Source: an uncultured Clostridium sp. (lineage in GTDB: Bacteria; Bacillota; Clostridia; Lachnospirales; Lachnospiraceae). Taken from it: a stretch of 42,445 bases of DNA. Positions 22,456 through 29,270 of this stretch are shown one piece after another. The position numbers and the translations under genes are program-made. A model generated the notes under the pieces. It did no database searches. It was not told the origin of the DNA and worked only from the letters and a program-made list of their open reading frames with translations. Numbering within the stretch: position 1 is the first letter of the stretch; each line of letters opens with the position of its first letter. Where the stretch lies: NCBI GenBank assembly GCA_900549235.1, contig URNT01000028.1, positions 1 through 42,445 of the forward strand, written 5' to 3'.

Positions 22456-23914
22456 ATAATCTTACTCCCAAACCACTGTGCAGCCCTTGATGAGTAATAA
22501 ATTTTTGATAATAATCAATTCTCGCTGTAGGATTACGATATTTAAATATCACTGATCTTTTTACTCCGTTTTTATTTGCGCTTGATAGTAATTGCCCTAT
22601 ATATCCTGCATCAAAAAGATATAATAAAAGTGTTTTTATAGAATCCTCTGAAACACATTTACTACATTGTTCATCAAATAATCTTTTAATTTCTCTCAAA
22701 TCAAATGCTCTCCCGCCCAGACGCCTAAATACCGTAGGTATCATATAAATCAGTTCCTCATCAATAAAACCTGATAATTCATTCTTCATTTCTTCAATAA
22801 AATATCTGTTTGAATATACCTTCAATGCATTCTGAGTTTCTGAAAGTGTTAATTTTTCCTTATCCGGATACTCCATTTGACAATATTTTAAAAATTGCAA
22901 TATATCCCTTGGCTTATATAGCGTATGATCCATTACGTGCATCCATGAAGATTTTCCTCTAATTTTAGGTGGAAAGATTCTATCCCAGCATTTTGTAGCC
23001 TCTTGTTCTGTAAGTCCCGATAATTGAAACCGTAATTCTACAATTTTTTTAAGTTCATCAAGCCTATTATTCCAATTCAAAATAAGTGCACCATCTTGAA
23101 TTATTTTATTTAAATCTGGATCATTTAACATGGCTATTATATCCTCGCGAATAAGCAGTATGATTTTTATTTTCTTCTCGTATTGTATGATTTTATCATT
23201 TAAAAAATCAACACTTCTTATAAGACTAGAAATAATCTCTGCCTTATTCTTTTTATATCTTAAAATATCATCTAAACCGTCTATAATAACTATTACTTGT
23301 CTGTCATTAAGATATGTATCTTTTAATCCCATCATCATCTTTTCTGTTATGACAGTCACTCGTTCCAGATAATTACTAGGTGTTGTATTATACTTCTTTT
23401 CAAATTCCGCATCGAAATTCATTATACCCACACCTAACTTTACCTTTGTTAATCTTACTATATCTGCCTTGTATTCATTATCTAAGCAAAATCCTGCTTT
23501 GTCCAGTAAATCTAAAATATCATTAACAGATTCGCTTTCGGTCATTTCTAATTTGTTAAATAATATTTTATATATCGTCAGCAACATAATAAAATCCCAA
23601 GAACTTTTATATTTTTGTGTTCCTGACACATCATTATCGATACCTGTTTTCGCAAATGTACTAAATTCAAAATCACTTAGATTTAAAACCTGCGCAACAA
23701 TATTACTATCAAGAGACAATGATAATGATTGTATCTTAGCACTAAAAGCAGACTTTCCTACCCCTTTCCTGCCTATTAACAAAAAATCATAACCATTAAT
23801 TAACTTTTCTACAAAGTTTCTAGTATCACAGAATGCATCCTTAAATATTTCTGGTTTTCTTATGTATTCCTTAGTTGCATCTGCAAAACCAAATTCATAA
23901 TCTTTCAATCGCAT
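22454..23914 (-). CDS. Accessory P-loop ATPase (Sll1717/KAP-like), possible phage-defence moron
   Basis: A 486-residue NTPase. Walker A is GRKGVGKSAFS (about residues 44-54) after the family-type lead FADATKEYIRKPEIFKDAFCDT; Walker B-like VIVIIDGLDD lies mid-protein; RKKIKIILLIREDI may be a sensor strand. The C-terminal third looks like a winged helix plus a small domain. Known relatives are STAND/KAP-type ATPases often found in anti-phage loci; the link to defence is by family and context. Base composition is much AT-richer than adjacent terminase genes, marking transfer. It has a TATAAT box just upstream (23942-23947). ATG at 23914 is chosen for spacing; 23920 is possible. Confidence 0.78.
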   Translation of the reverse strand: MRLKDYEFGFADATKEYIRKPEIFKDAFCDTRNFVEKLINGYDFLLIGRKGVGKSAFSAKIQSLSLSLDSNIVAQVLNLSDFEFSTFAKTGIDNDVSGTQKYKSSWDFIMLLTIYKILFNKLEMTESESVNDILDLLDKAGFCLDNEYKADIVRLTKVKLGVGIMNFDAEFEKKYNTTPSNYLERVTVITEKMMMGLKDTYLNDRQVIVIIDGLDDILRYKKNKAEIISSLIRSVDFLNDKIIQYEKKIKIILLIREDIIAMLNDPDLNKIIQDGALILNWNNRLDELKKIVELRFQLSGLTEQEATKCWDRIFPPKIRGKSSWMHVMDHTLYKPRDILQFLKYCQMEYPDKEKLTLSETQNALKVYSNRYFIEEMKNELSGFIDEELIYMIPTVFRRLGGRAFDLREIKRLFDEQCSKCVSEDSIKTLLLYLFDAGYIGQLLSSANKNGVKRSVIFKYRNPTARIDYYQKFITHQGLHSGLGVRL

Positions 23915-23941
23915 TATCATGTCCCCCTTCCCTTTTCTTCC

Positions 23942-23947
23942 ATTATA
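23942..23947 (-). promoter_or_regulatory. -10 box of the ATPase gene
   Basis: TATAAT on the minus strand about 28 nt before the ATG, directly after the tRNA terminator. The -35 is weak, so the promoter is tentative. Confidence 0.45.
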
Positions 23948-23961
23948 CACCAGAATCCGAC

Positions 23962-23990
23962 AAAAGAAAAGCCCCCGCCGAAGCAGGGAC
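23962..23990 (-). terminator. UUCG-loop terminator after the tRNA
   Basis: Minus strand: GTCCCTGC, TTCG tetraloop, GCGGGGGC (two G-U pairs), then TTTTCTTTT. A textbook intrinsic terminator that separates the tRNA transcript from the ATPase gene. Confidence 0.85.
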
Positions 23991-24032
23991 TCATACAAAG
24001 GAGAAAATATCAAAATGTTTTATCCATCCAAA

Positions 24033-24105
24033 CGGATCCTCCAGGAATCGAACCTGGGACACGGTGGTTAACAGTCACGCGCTCTACCGACTGAGCTAAG
24101 GATCC
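24033..24105 (-). tRNA. tRNA-Asn (GTT), phage-borne, with imperfect anticodon stem
   Basis: A 73-nt cloverleaf: acceptor GGATCCT/AGGATCC, D arm GCTC-AGTCGGTA-GAGC, anticodon loop CTGTTAA with GTT, T arm CCAGG-TTCGATT-CCTGG, discriminator G, no encoded CCA. The anticodon stem CGTGA/CCACC is mispaired at its two ends (A-C next to the loop and C-C at the base), so it is either poorly functional or on its way to decay. It could top up Asn-AAC decoding for the phage. It has a TATAAT box upstream (24213-24218) and its own terminator. Confidence 0.85.
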
Positions 24106-24212
24106 AATAAAGCGGAAGGGTGGCCCAGCGTAACAGCCGGGCCATGTACTCAATGAAGAGGTATTGGGGTGGGGGAAAAGCCGCTAGCCTTTGTGCCTTT
24201 GGCTTCCATTGT

Positions 24213-24218
24213 ATTATA
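24213..24218 (-). promoter_or_regulatory. Candidate -10 upstream of the tRNA
   Basis: TATAAT on the minus strand in the noncoding gap 24106-24249, oriented towards the tRNA. No good -35 at 16-18 bp; TTGTTC sits at an unsuitable distance. Tentative. Confidence 0.35.
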
Positions 24219-24249
24219 AAGCGAACTTCCCGAACAAAACGAACAATTT

Positions 24250-24666
24250 TCACTTTATCCCTAATTTCACAAGAAATCTATCTCTAATAACAATCCTGAC
24301 GTAATCTGGATTCCCTGCATATCCTGTCTTCATAGCAATCTTTTCCCAGGTCATCCCATCTATGTAATACATCTTAAACACACACCGGGTCTGTCCATCT
24401 TCAATCCCCTTGATCCACTCCTCTACCGCTTTGCACTTGGCCTTCTTCCTATCCAGTACCTCCTGCCTGTGATCATACAGTTTCCAGTCAAATCCCACTA
24501 CGGCCTGCGGCCTGGCTTCCCCAGTGCGGTAATCAAATACAGTGCTATTGCCGAATCCATGATCCGGGTCTTCCCTCATCTCTACCAGCTCCGCTTCCAG
24601 CAAGGGGATCTCTCGCTTCCAGCGCCGGTAATTGTTCAGCAGCTTTTTGGTTATCTTAATGCTCAT
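24250..24666 (-). CDS. ArpU-like late gene regulator (sigma-70 region 4-like fold)
   Basis: A 138-residue protein with the ArpU/RinA-type layout: a long N-terminal coiled region (KLLNNYRRWKREIPLLEAELVEM), a middle segment with DHRQEVLDRKKAKCKAVEEWIKGIEDGQTRCVFKMYYIDGMTWEKIAMKTGYAGNPDYVRIVIRD, which reads as a helix-turn-helix of sigma region 4 type. Such proteins activate the late promoter of Gram-positive phages. It is the last gene of the early operon and faces the terminase promoter. ATG at 24666 follows GGGAGG by 8 nt. Confidence 0.8.
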   Translation of the reverse strand: MSIKITKKLLNNYRRWKREIPLLEAELVEMREDPDHGFGNSTVFDYRTGEARPQAVVGFDWKLYDHRQEVLDRKKAKCKAVEEWIKGIEDGQTRCVFKMYYIDGMTWEKIAMKTGYAGNPDYVRIVIRDRFLVKLGIK

Positions 24667-24857
24667 GGCCACACCCTCCCAGTCCTCTCATCTCTCAATC
24701 TGATCGTATCCTCGACATGATACCCCATCTGCTTGGCGATGGACAGCATCATGCGGACGGTCCGGCAGTAATCCTCCGGCAGCCGATCTGCCTCCCGGAT
24801 GGCAGAGGCCGCGACTGGATCTCGCACGCCGCTGCCGTTTTTGTCGTAGTCTCTCAT
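24663..24857 (-). CDS. Small early phage protein (64 aa)
   Basis: Unrecognised function, but the pattern RDPVAASAIREADRLPEDYCRTVRMMLSIAKQMGYHVEDTIRLRDERTGRVW is one I associate with small proteins before ArpU-like regulators in Clostridial phages. No membrane helix, no cysteine pairs. ATG at 24857 is preferred (AAGGAG with 6-nt spacer). It overlaps the ArpU-like start by 4 bp, indicating coupled translation. Confidence 0.65.
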   Translation of the reverse strand: MRDYDKNGSGVRDPVAASAIREADRLPEDYCRTVRMMLSIAKQMGYHVEDTIRLRDERTGRVWP

Positions 24858-24975
24858 AGATTGCTCCTTCATATGTCAGTTTTACTTGATAAAGACCAAC
24901 CATCGTGTCTTTCCTCTTTGGTCACCCAACAAAGGCTTCCTTGTTTCTCATCATTACTTCCATCAAACTCGTAAT

Positions 24976-25260
24976 TTAGCTGTGCTCTATTGCTTCGATG
25001 CACTCATTCCATCCTTTGTTATATCTTCCGTTGTCCCAATAATCTTTATGGTTTGCTTTCTCTGGCATCGGCCTTATCGGACACCAGTCTGTTTTCCCAT
25101 TTAATTTCAAATACACTTCTTCCAAGTCTTCCGGCTCCATTCTGCACCTATAGAGCCGTTTATATAGTCCTTCGCCTGCATCCAGATCTTCTGCATGATA
25201 ACTCATTGGACATTCAAGGCATGTGTCTGGCATTTTTATCACAATAATTCCTTTTCTCAT
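24976..25260 (-). CDS. Small cysteine-containing early protein (94 aa)
   Basis: Possible zinc-binding protein: CLECPM near the N-terminus, then RCRMEPED and DWCPIRP. It resembles the common short Cys-rich phage proteins with a CxxC...C...C arrangement ending in WCPI(R)P. C-terminus has NGRYNKGWNECIEAIE. The start codon overlaps the stop of the upstream gene (ATGA). Function unknown. Confidence 0.65.
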   Translation of the reverse strand: MRKGIIVIKMPDTCLECPMSYHAEDLDAGEGLYKRLYRCRMEPEDLEEVYLKLNGKTDWCPIRPMPEKANHKDYWDNGRYNKGWNECIEAIEHS

Positions 25261-25517
25261 TCAGCCCCGCCTTTCTCGATAATCTTTATCGCGTCTTTCA
25301 AATTCACAGCTTTTTGTGACAAGCAGTAATGGTCTATGCTTGGGTAGTAATTATGCGAATGTCTCTGTAATTCGTCAATCACCTTCTCCTTGTCAAAAGC
25401 TGTTGGCTGCATATCAATCAGTTTCATCATTGCATTGGCTTTTTCTGCTGGATAATTTTCCTTCATCGTCATAGCCGCCACCTGCTTATTAAAAGCATCA
25501 GCATCAATTAATCTCAT
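25257..25517 (-). CDS. Small early protein starting MRLIDADAF (86 aa)
   Basis: Belongs by its start (MRLIDADAFNKQVAAM) to a widespread type of short phage-borne proteins of unknown function in Clostridia. It continues with ANAMMKLIDMQPTAFDKEKVIDELQRH and AVNLKDAIKIIEKGG, mostly helical. The gene couples to the next by a 4-bp overlap. Confidence 0.68.
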   Translation of the reverse strand: MRLIDADAFNKQVAAMTMKENYPAEKANAMMKLIDMQPTAFDKEKVIDELQRHSHNYYPSIDHYCLSQKAVNLKDAIKIIEKGGAE

Positions 25518-25569
25518 AATGCACCCTCTTTCCTTAAATCTTAATATAATCCTCTTGACTTTCTTAATT

Positions 25570-25743
25570 TCAGTTTTCCAAACCCCGCATGTACTCCTGT
25601 GCTATACTAAGACCCTGTGCCTTGTTGGAAAGCCTTTTTTTCTCCTGTAAAGATGTGGCTTCTGCATTTATTTTTATCAGTAGTTCCTGTTCAGCCTTTT
25701 CCAGCCGTTCCTTTAATTCCTGCCATTTCTCTTTATCTGTCAT
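25570..25743 (-). CDS. Small coiled-coil early protein (57 aa)
   Basis: Helical, charged protein (EKWQELKERLEKAEQELLIKINAEATSLQEKKRLSNKAQGL...). AAGGAGG lies upstream of the ATG at 25743. No family recognised; possibly a regulatory or anti-host peptide. Confidence 0.6.
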   Translation of the reverse strand: MTDKEKWQELKERLEKAEQELLIKINAEATSLQEKKRLSNKAQGLSIAQEYMRGLEN

Positions 25744-25805
25744 GTTGGATTTCCTCCTTTTAATTTTCAACTACTACAATTTCATTTTTCTAAATTTTAA
25801 TATAT

Positions 25806-26591
25806 TTAACCATCGTAACAACTACATGGAATGTCATTTTCTTCATAATACTGACAAAAACTTATCTGACTGTCCTCCCACTCCATGTAGTTCTTCCATG
25901 CGTAATTTCTTCCTAGGCCTTTTACCTTTACAAGTTGTTCTTTTGCGTTACCTTCTATGGTTATCGCCCTTGCAAACAAATCAGGATAATTTCGTTTGAG
26001 CGCCTTAATCTCCGGTTTTTTCATAGATGGACAAAAGAAACAACTGCTCTTGCCCGGTAACGGCAAGCCTTCCTCCTGAATTACCCTCTGGCAATCCTCT
26101 CTGTACCATTCCCAATCAATCAACGGATAATGGTATGCATACTTTTTATCCACCAGGTTCAATGCATAAGCACTATCCTTTCTTCTTTCTTCCCCAGCAT
26201 CAAAACCTATATATTTATTCGCTTTCTTACCATTCTCCCACATTTTCTTACAAGGGGCATAATGGTTTAGGAATTTTTCTTGAGGGCCCGTTTTAAATTT
26301 CTGGCTGCAAGTTTTAAATCCATATGCGATGCTTGGTAGGGAATGGTTTTTCAATATGTCTTCTTCAAGCGTTATCCTTTTCCCGTTGCAATCTTCCTTT
26401 TGCACAACCGTTATCTCTGTCAAACCATGGTTTGAGAGCCATCCATTAAATGTCTCAATGTGCTTATAAGTATGTGGGCATTCACCGCCTGTATCAGCGA
26501 ATAAAATCAAGTCGATAGGGATATTCTTTCGATACATTCCTATAATCATCGCTGTACTATTAGTGCCACCACCAAACGATACAATGTTCAT
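25806..26591 (-). CDS. PAPS reductase/ATP pyrophosphatase-like protein
   Basis: A 261-residue PP-loop protein of the phosphoadenosine phosphosulfate reductase-like superfamily common in phages. The N-terminal SFGGGTNSTAMIIG corresponds to the nucleotide-binding loop (phage-type GGGxxST), followed by ILFADTGGECPHTYKHIETFNGWL. A C-terminal cysteine cluster SSCFFCPSMKKPEIKAL and CQYYEENDIPCSCYDG could bind metal or a cluster. Relatives are proposed in sulfur or nucleotide/DNA modification; the substrate here is unknown. It lies among small early genes after a long palindrome. Confidence 0.8.
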   Translation of the reverse strand: MNIVSFGGGTNSTAMIIGMYRKNIPIDLILFADTGGECPHTYKHIETFNGWLSNHGLTEITVVQKEDCNGKRITLEEDILKNHSLPSIAYGFKTCSQKFKTGPQEKFLNHYAPCKKMWENGKKANKYIGFDAGEERRKDSAYALNLVDKKYAYHYPLIDWEWYREDCQRVIQEEGLPLPGKSSCFFCPSMKKPEIKALKRNYPDLFARAITIEGNAKEQLVKVKGLGRNYAWKNYMEWEDSQISFCQYYEENDIPCSCYDG

Positions 26592-26629
26592 ATTCGTGTT
26601 CTCCTATATTTTAAGTTTTTTCCGTCAGC

Positions 26630-26660
26630 CGCAGCTGTTCGGAAATTCCGAACAGCTGCG
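26630..26660. repeat. 31-bp palindrome with 15-bp arms between early genes
   Basis: CGCAGCTGTTCGGAA, a central A, and the exact reverse complement. It would make a very stable hairpin in RNA of either strand, but lacks a T-tract on the minus strand. It may be an operator, an RNA processing or protection site, or an incomplete terminator. Confidence 0.8.
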
Positions 26661-26667
26661 ACTTCTT

Positions 26668-26868
26668 TCAGTTTTGCGAATTAACGATAGGTATCAAATT
26701 CAATGTTTCGCATCTCATTTTTATTCTGTCATACATATTGACTAATTCATCGTTTGTAACTACCATCATTACACTTTCGTCCTTTTTAGCATTTACAAAC
26801 TTCAATACCTGCTTTTCTTTATGCTGAATTTCCTTTAAGCGAACATCATCAACATAAATATCAATCAT
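26668..26868 (-). CDS. Small early protein (66 aa)
   Basis: Unrecognised protein: MIDIYVDDVRLKEIQHKEKQVLKFVNAKKDESVMMVVTNDELVNMYDRIKMRCETLN, beta-rich first half and helical end. The ATG at 26868 follows GGAGG. It belongs to the series of small genes that share a TTAAGGTTTG-type leader. Function unknown. Confidence 0.62.
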   Translation of the reverse strand: MIDIYVDDVRLKEIQHKEKQVLKFVNAKKDESVMMVVTNDELVNMYDRIKMRCETLNLIPIVNSQN

Positions 26869-26886
26869 ATTTTTCTCCTCCAAACC

Positions 26887-27114
26887 TTAATTTAATGTCT
26901 TCTTGTTTTGCGATTCTATTTTCTCATCTATCAAATCGCATATGATTTTCAAATCACTATATGACATTTTCACTTCAATCATTCGATGCGGTTCTGTGGC
27001 CCATATTGCCATCCAAAAAGGTGTCTCCACCGCATTTTGAAGAGAAATCTTATCAATTTTTCCGTCTCTGTCTACACCACCCACTGGGCTTCTTTTATCA
27101 TCTTTATTTCTCAT
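26887..27114 (-). CDS. Small early protein (75 aa)
   Basis: Unrecognised protein with the segment PHRMIEVKMSYSDLKIICDLIDEKIESQNKK (helical, charged) and a polar N-terminus. Several ATGs are clustered at the start; 27114 is chosen from GGAG with a 6-nt spacer. It shares the leader motif with its neighbours. Confidence 0.55.
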   Translation of the reverse strand: MRNKDDKRSPVGGVDRDGKIDKISLQNAVETPFWMAIWATEPHRMIEVKMSYSDLKIICDLIDEKIESQNKKTLN

Positions 27115-27132
27115 CATCATCTCCATCAAACC

Positions 27133-27423
27133 TTAATATTCGTCTTCTCCCATTTTTTCAAATCGGAATACCTGCTTAACTTCGGGATACTTTTCTGCAT
27201 CTACTTTGGATAAAAACATATCTAACGGCCTAACCCATACTTGGCTTGGATTTTTGAAATCCTTATAGACAACCATTATTTTGTTGCTTTCGCTATGTAC
27301 AGCCAGATCCGTCACCAAATAGATTCCTCCTTTAAAATGCCTGTACCGGAACCCAACCATCACGCTTTTCATTGCGTTTACCTGTTCCTGTATGTTCGTT
27401 TCATCCGTTAAACTCTTTGCCAT
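27133..27423 (-). CDS. DUF1653-like small protein
   Basis: A 96-residue protein containing the DUF1653 pattern FRYRHFKGGIYLVTDLAVHSES..., MVVYKDF... and WVRPLDMFLSKVD. The family is a small beta-rich domain found in many bacteria and phages, of unknown biochemical role. The start ATG at 27423 follows a GGAGG. It is divergent from the plus-strand DUF6774 gene; the 73-bp gap between them likely holds its promoter signals. Confidence 0.82.
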   Translation of the reverse strand: MAKSLTDETNIQEQVNAMKSVMVGFRYRHFKGGIYLVTDLAVHSESNKIMVVYKDFKNPSQVWVRPLDMFLSKVDAEKYPEVKQVFRFEKMGEDEY

Positions 27424-27496
27424 GTTCATCCTCCGTTAAATCCTTAATTTTGTTCTATCCTTGATATCAACACATATACTATCCTGAGGTGATATT

Positions 27497-27667
27497 ATGG
27501 ATTCCTGCAACTTTGTCGTCATTATCTCTACCATTGCCTGCTGCATCGCGGATGGCAAATCTCCGGAAGAGATCGCCCTGCTCAGTTCCATTTTTATGCA
27601 GCTTGGTGACTCTCTGGCCACTATGGCTGCACATCAGGCCCTCTGTGCTCCCAAGGATACCGAGTAA
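27497..27667 (+). CDS. DUF6774-like 56-aa protein, on the opposite strand
   Basis: A 56-residue protein (MDSCNFVVIISTIACCIADG, SPEEIALLSSIFMQLGDSLATMAA) matching the small DUF6774 family of Lachnospiraceae, helical and rather hydrophobic. It has a strong Shine-Dalgarno (GAGGTGAT) and is the only plus-strand gene inside the minus-strand early region. A 9-bp hairpin (27648-27678) encloses its stop. Function unknown; orientation suggests it is independently expressed, perhaps in the lysogen. Confidence 0.78.
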   Translation: MDSCNFVVIISTIACCIADGKSPEEIALLSSIFMQLGDSLATMAAHQALCAPKDTE

Positions 27668-27678
27668 TTCCTTGGGAG
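27648..27678 (+). terminator. Hairpin around the DUF6774 stop codon
   Basis: CTCCCAAGG and CCTTGGGAG, perfect 9-bp stem, loop contains the TAA. No T-tract follows, so it may protect the 3' end or pause convergent transcription. Confidence 0.45.
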
Positions 27679-27682
27679 AACC

Positions 27683-28072
27683 TCACCCCTTTGGCCTGTA
27701 TGGCTCCGGCAGCGGCATCCAGGCAATGACATACAGATCCTCTGATAGACAGGTATCTCCCTCATCATTGTCGCCCAGATAGAACGCTCCTCCACCATCA
27801 TTATCAGCCTCATATCTTCCGATCAGTGGTAGAGAGAAATTGCTGAACGATAGTAGAATATAATTATCATTTTCCGGCAACCTCTCCTCCACCGGGATCC
27901 ATTCCGTTCCCAGTGCCTTAATGATTGTTTTTGCTTTAAGGCTATATATTTCCTGCGGGGTAACTCCAGTATCCTCATACGCCGCCAGCCTCTCCATCAG
28001 CTCATCCTTCTTGTTCGGTGACCAGTATCCCGTCTTGATCCCGCTATTGCGCGGATGTGTCAATCGTTCCAT
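27683..28072 (-). CDS. DUF551-containing small protein
   Basis: A 129-residue protein with two parts: MERLTHPRNSG... plus KKDELMERLAAYEDTGVTPQEIY (a very common phage N-terminal module) and a C-terminal DUF551 domain, WIPVEERLPENDNYILLSF...VIAWMPLPEPYRP. Function unknown. The start overlaps the stop of the 49-aa gene upstream (ATGATG/TGA), so translation is coupled. Confidence 0.85.
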   Translation of the reverse strand: MERLTHPRNSGIKTGYWSPNKKDELMERLAAYEDTGVTPQEIYSLKAKTIIKALGTEWIPVEERLPENDNYILLSFSNFSLPLIGRYEADNDGGGAFYLGDNDEGDTCLSEDLYVIAWMPLPEPYRPKG

Positions 28073-28221
28073 CATTTTCCTCCCTTCTGAGCCGGTATTA
28101 ACACAATAAGGTTCCCTACCGCGCTTAGATTCCTGTAATAAACATTCCCATCGAAATAATAAATCCCACTTACGCCTGGACGGTCATAACGTATGTACTT
28201 TATCGTCACTGGTTTCCTCAT
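28072..28221 (-). CDS. Small early protein (49 aa)
   Basis: Short frame (MRKPVTIKYIRYDRPGVSG..., GNVYYRNLSAVGNLIVLIPAQ) with a good ribosome site (AGAGAGGAAGGA) and overlaps with both neighbours, typical of a coupled small gene. Beta-rich by eye; no family recognised. Confidence 0.6.
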   Translation of the reverse strand: MRKPVTIKYIRYDRPGVSGIYYFDGNVYYRNLSAVGNLIVLIPAQKGGK

Positions 28222-28457
28222 GGTTTCCTTCCTCTCTTGCTTCTGGCTTCCATCAGATCCATCAGGTCCTGGATCTGATGGACTACCAAAGGGTGGTTCC
28301 TGTATTTCTCCATCAGTTCCATCCCCTGCTCTGCCGCTTCCTCGCAGTTGCAGGACGAAGCCTGCCTGTTATGCCTCCGCCAGAAACCATTGTACACATC
28401 ATGGTATGCGTCTCTCACCTCCTGGTCGGTCAGGATCTCCACATCATCATAGGTCAT
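28218..28457 (-). CDS. Small helical early protein (79 aa)
   Basis: Unrecognised: MTYDDVEILTDQEVRDAYHDVYNGF..., one CxC (SCNCEE) and a C-terminal HQIQDLMDLMEARSKRGRKP. The start overlaps the end of the RusA gene by ATGA. Role unknown; the basic end could bind nucleic acid. Confidence 0.6.
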   Translation of the reverse strand: MTYDDVEILTDQEVRDAYHDVYNGFWRRHNRQASSCNCEEAAEQGMELMEKYRNHPLVVHQIQDLMDLMEARSKRGRKP

Positions 28458-28975
28458 AGGCTTTCAATCCTCACATAGATGCCAGGGACCTCCGCCCAGA
28501 ACTTTTCCGCAAGTTCTGACGCCACCAGGGCATCATCCTTCCAGTATCCACAGGCTGTCATGCAGTCCTTTAAAAGCTTCTGCAGGTTGTCTGTATCCGG
28601 CTTCGTAGTGCGGTATGTCCCATCGGCCCGCTCCCCTCTTGGAAAGCACCATCTCACAATTAGCCGGACCCCTTCCTGGTATGGATGTGCCGGCCGGTGC
28701 TTTGCCAGATGCCCCATCAGCTTCTGCCGTGCCGCTTTTAATTCCGGCGGTTCATAAAACACCGGCCTGCCCTTTACCACATGGACCTGCTTTTCCTGAT
28801 GTGTGACGGTCGGAGGAACCATTGCCATAAAAAACTCCATCATATTGGTCTCCCACTGTTCACAGGTATCATCCATGAACCGGAAGTCCGCCCGGTGTTC
28901 ACTTTCCCCATTGCAGCACACCCCTTCAAACTGGGAATACCATTTGCAGTTGCAGCAGTATCTTTTTATTTTCAT
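28454..28975 (-). CDS. RusA-like Holliday junction resolvase with N-terminal Cys-rich extension
   Basis: A 173-residue protein. The C-terminal about 125 residues are a RusA endodeoxyribonuclease: MAMVPPTVTHQEKQV, FYEPPELKAARQKLMGHLAKHRP, GVRLIVRWCFPRG, the acidic TTKPDTDNLQKLLKDCM (catalytic Asp residues) and DDALVASELAEKFW. The N-terminal 45 residues have a possible zinc site (YCCNCKWYSQFEGVCCNGES...DTCEQWE) that in other phages occurs as a separate small protein. It resolves branched DNA before packaging. Last gene of the replication block. Confidence 0.87.
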   Translation of the reverse strand: MKIKRYCCNCKWYSQFEGVCCNGESEHRADFRFMDDTCEQWETNMMEFFMAMVPPTVTHQEKQVHVVKGRPVFYEPPELKAARQKLMGHLAKHRPAHPYQEGVRLIVRWCFPRGERADGTYRTTKPDTDNLQKLLKDCMTACGYWKDDALVASELAEKFWAEVPGIYVRIESL

Positions 28976-29053
28976 TTCGCTTCACTCCTTTAAAGTTCGA
29001 AATTGTTGTTTTATTCCTTCATCGGCCTTGTCATCGGGGAAGGGGAAGGGAAC

Positions 29054-29079
29054 GGGCGGGCTCTGCTTTCAGCCCGTCC
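29054..29079. repeat. GC-rich hairpin near the candidate origin
   Basis: GGGCGGGCT and AGCCCGTCC (8 of 9 pairs) with an 8-nt loop. The first of a row of hairpins in the gap between RusA and the primase. The gap 28976-29249 has no convincing gene. Confidence 0.55.
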
Positions 29080-29086
29080 ATTCCTA

Positions 29087-29112
29087 CCCCCGTGACCACG
29101 CGTAAGCGGGGG
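29087..29112. repeat. CCCCCG/CGGGGG hairpin
   Basis: Six-bp GC stem with a 14-nt loop, directly beside the 22-bp pure A/T stretch at 29113-29134. Confidence 0.55.
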
Positions 29113-29270
29113 AAAATTATATATTTATATATAAGTCTTCCCCGCCATACGGGAAAGACTTGTTTTTATGTCTTTCCCGCGCTGCGCACTCTTTACGGGG
29201 AGGACTGTTTTTCAGTCTTTCCCGCAAGCCTCCGTTTGGCGGGGAAGTCTCAGCTTTCAGTCTTTCCCGC
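29113..29270. other. Candidate replication origin: A/T tract plus iteron-like repeats
   Basis: A 22-bp stretch of only A and T (29113-29134) is followed by four direct copies of GTCTTTCCCGC at 29135 (one mismatch), 29170, 29215 and 29260, the last three 45 bp apart; the last two share 17 bp (29210-29226 and 29255-29271). Inverted partners (CGGGAAAGAC-type at 29150-29160, 29196-29205 and 29239-29250) make three tandem hairpins. The first ends in a T-run on the plus strand. Position right behind the primase-helicase fits an origin; an alternative is a multi-hairpin 3' end of the primase mRNA. Confidence 0.45.

Noticed and set aside
24688..24903. Minus-strand frame of 71 codons with a fair ribosome site
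   Set aside because: It overlaps the supported 64-aa gene in another frame; its arginine/glycine-rich product is typical of a shadow.
27436..27621. Minus-strand frame of 61 codons opposite the DUF6774 gene
   Set aside because: GTG start without ribosome site; the plus-strand gene has a family match and strong ribosome site.
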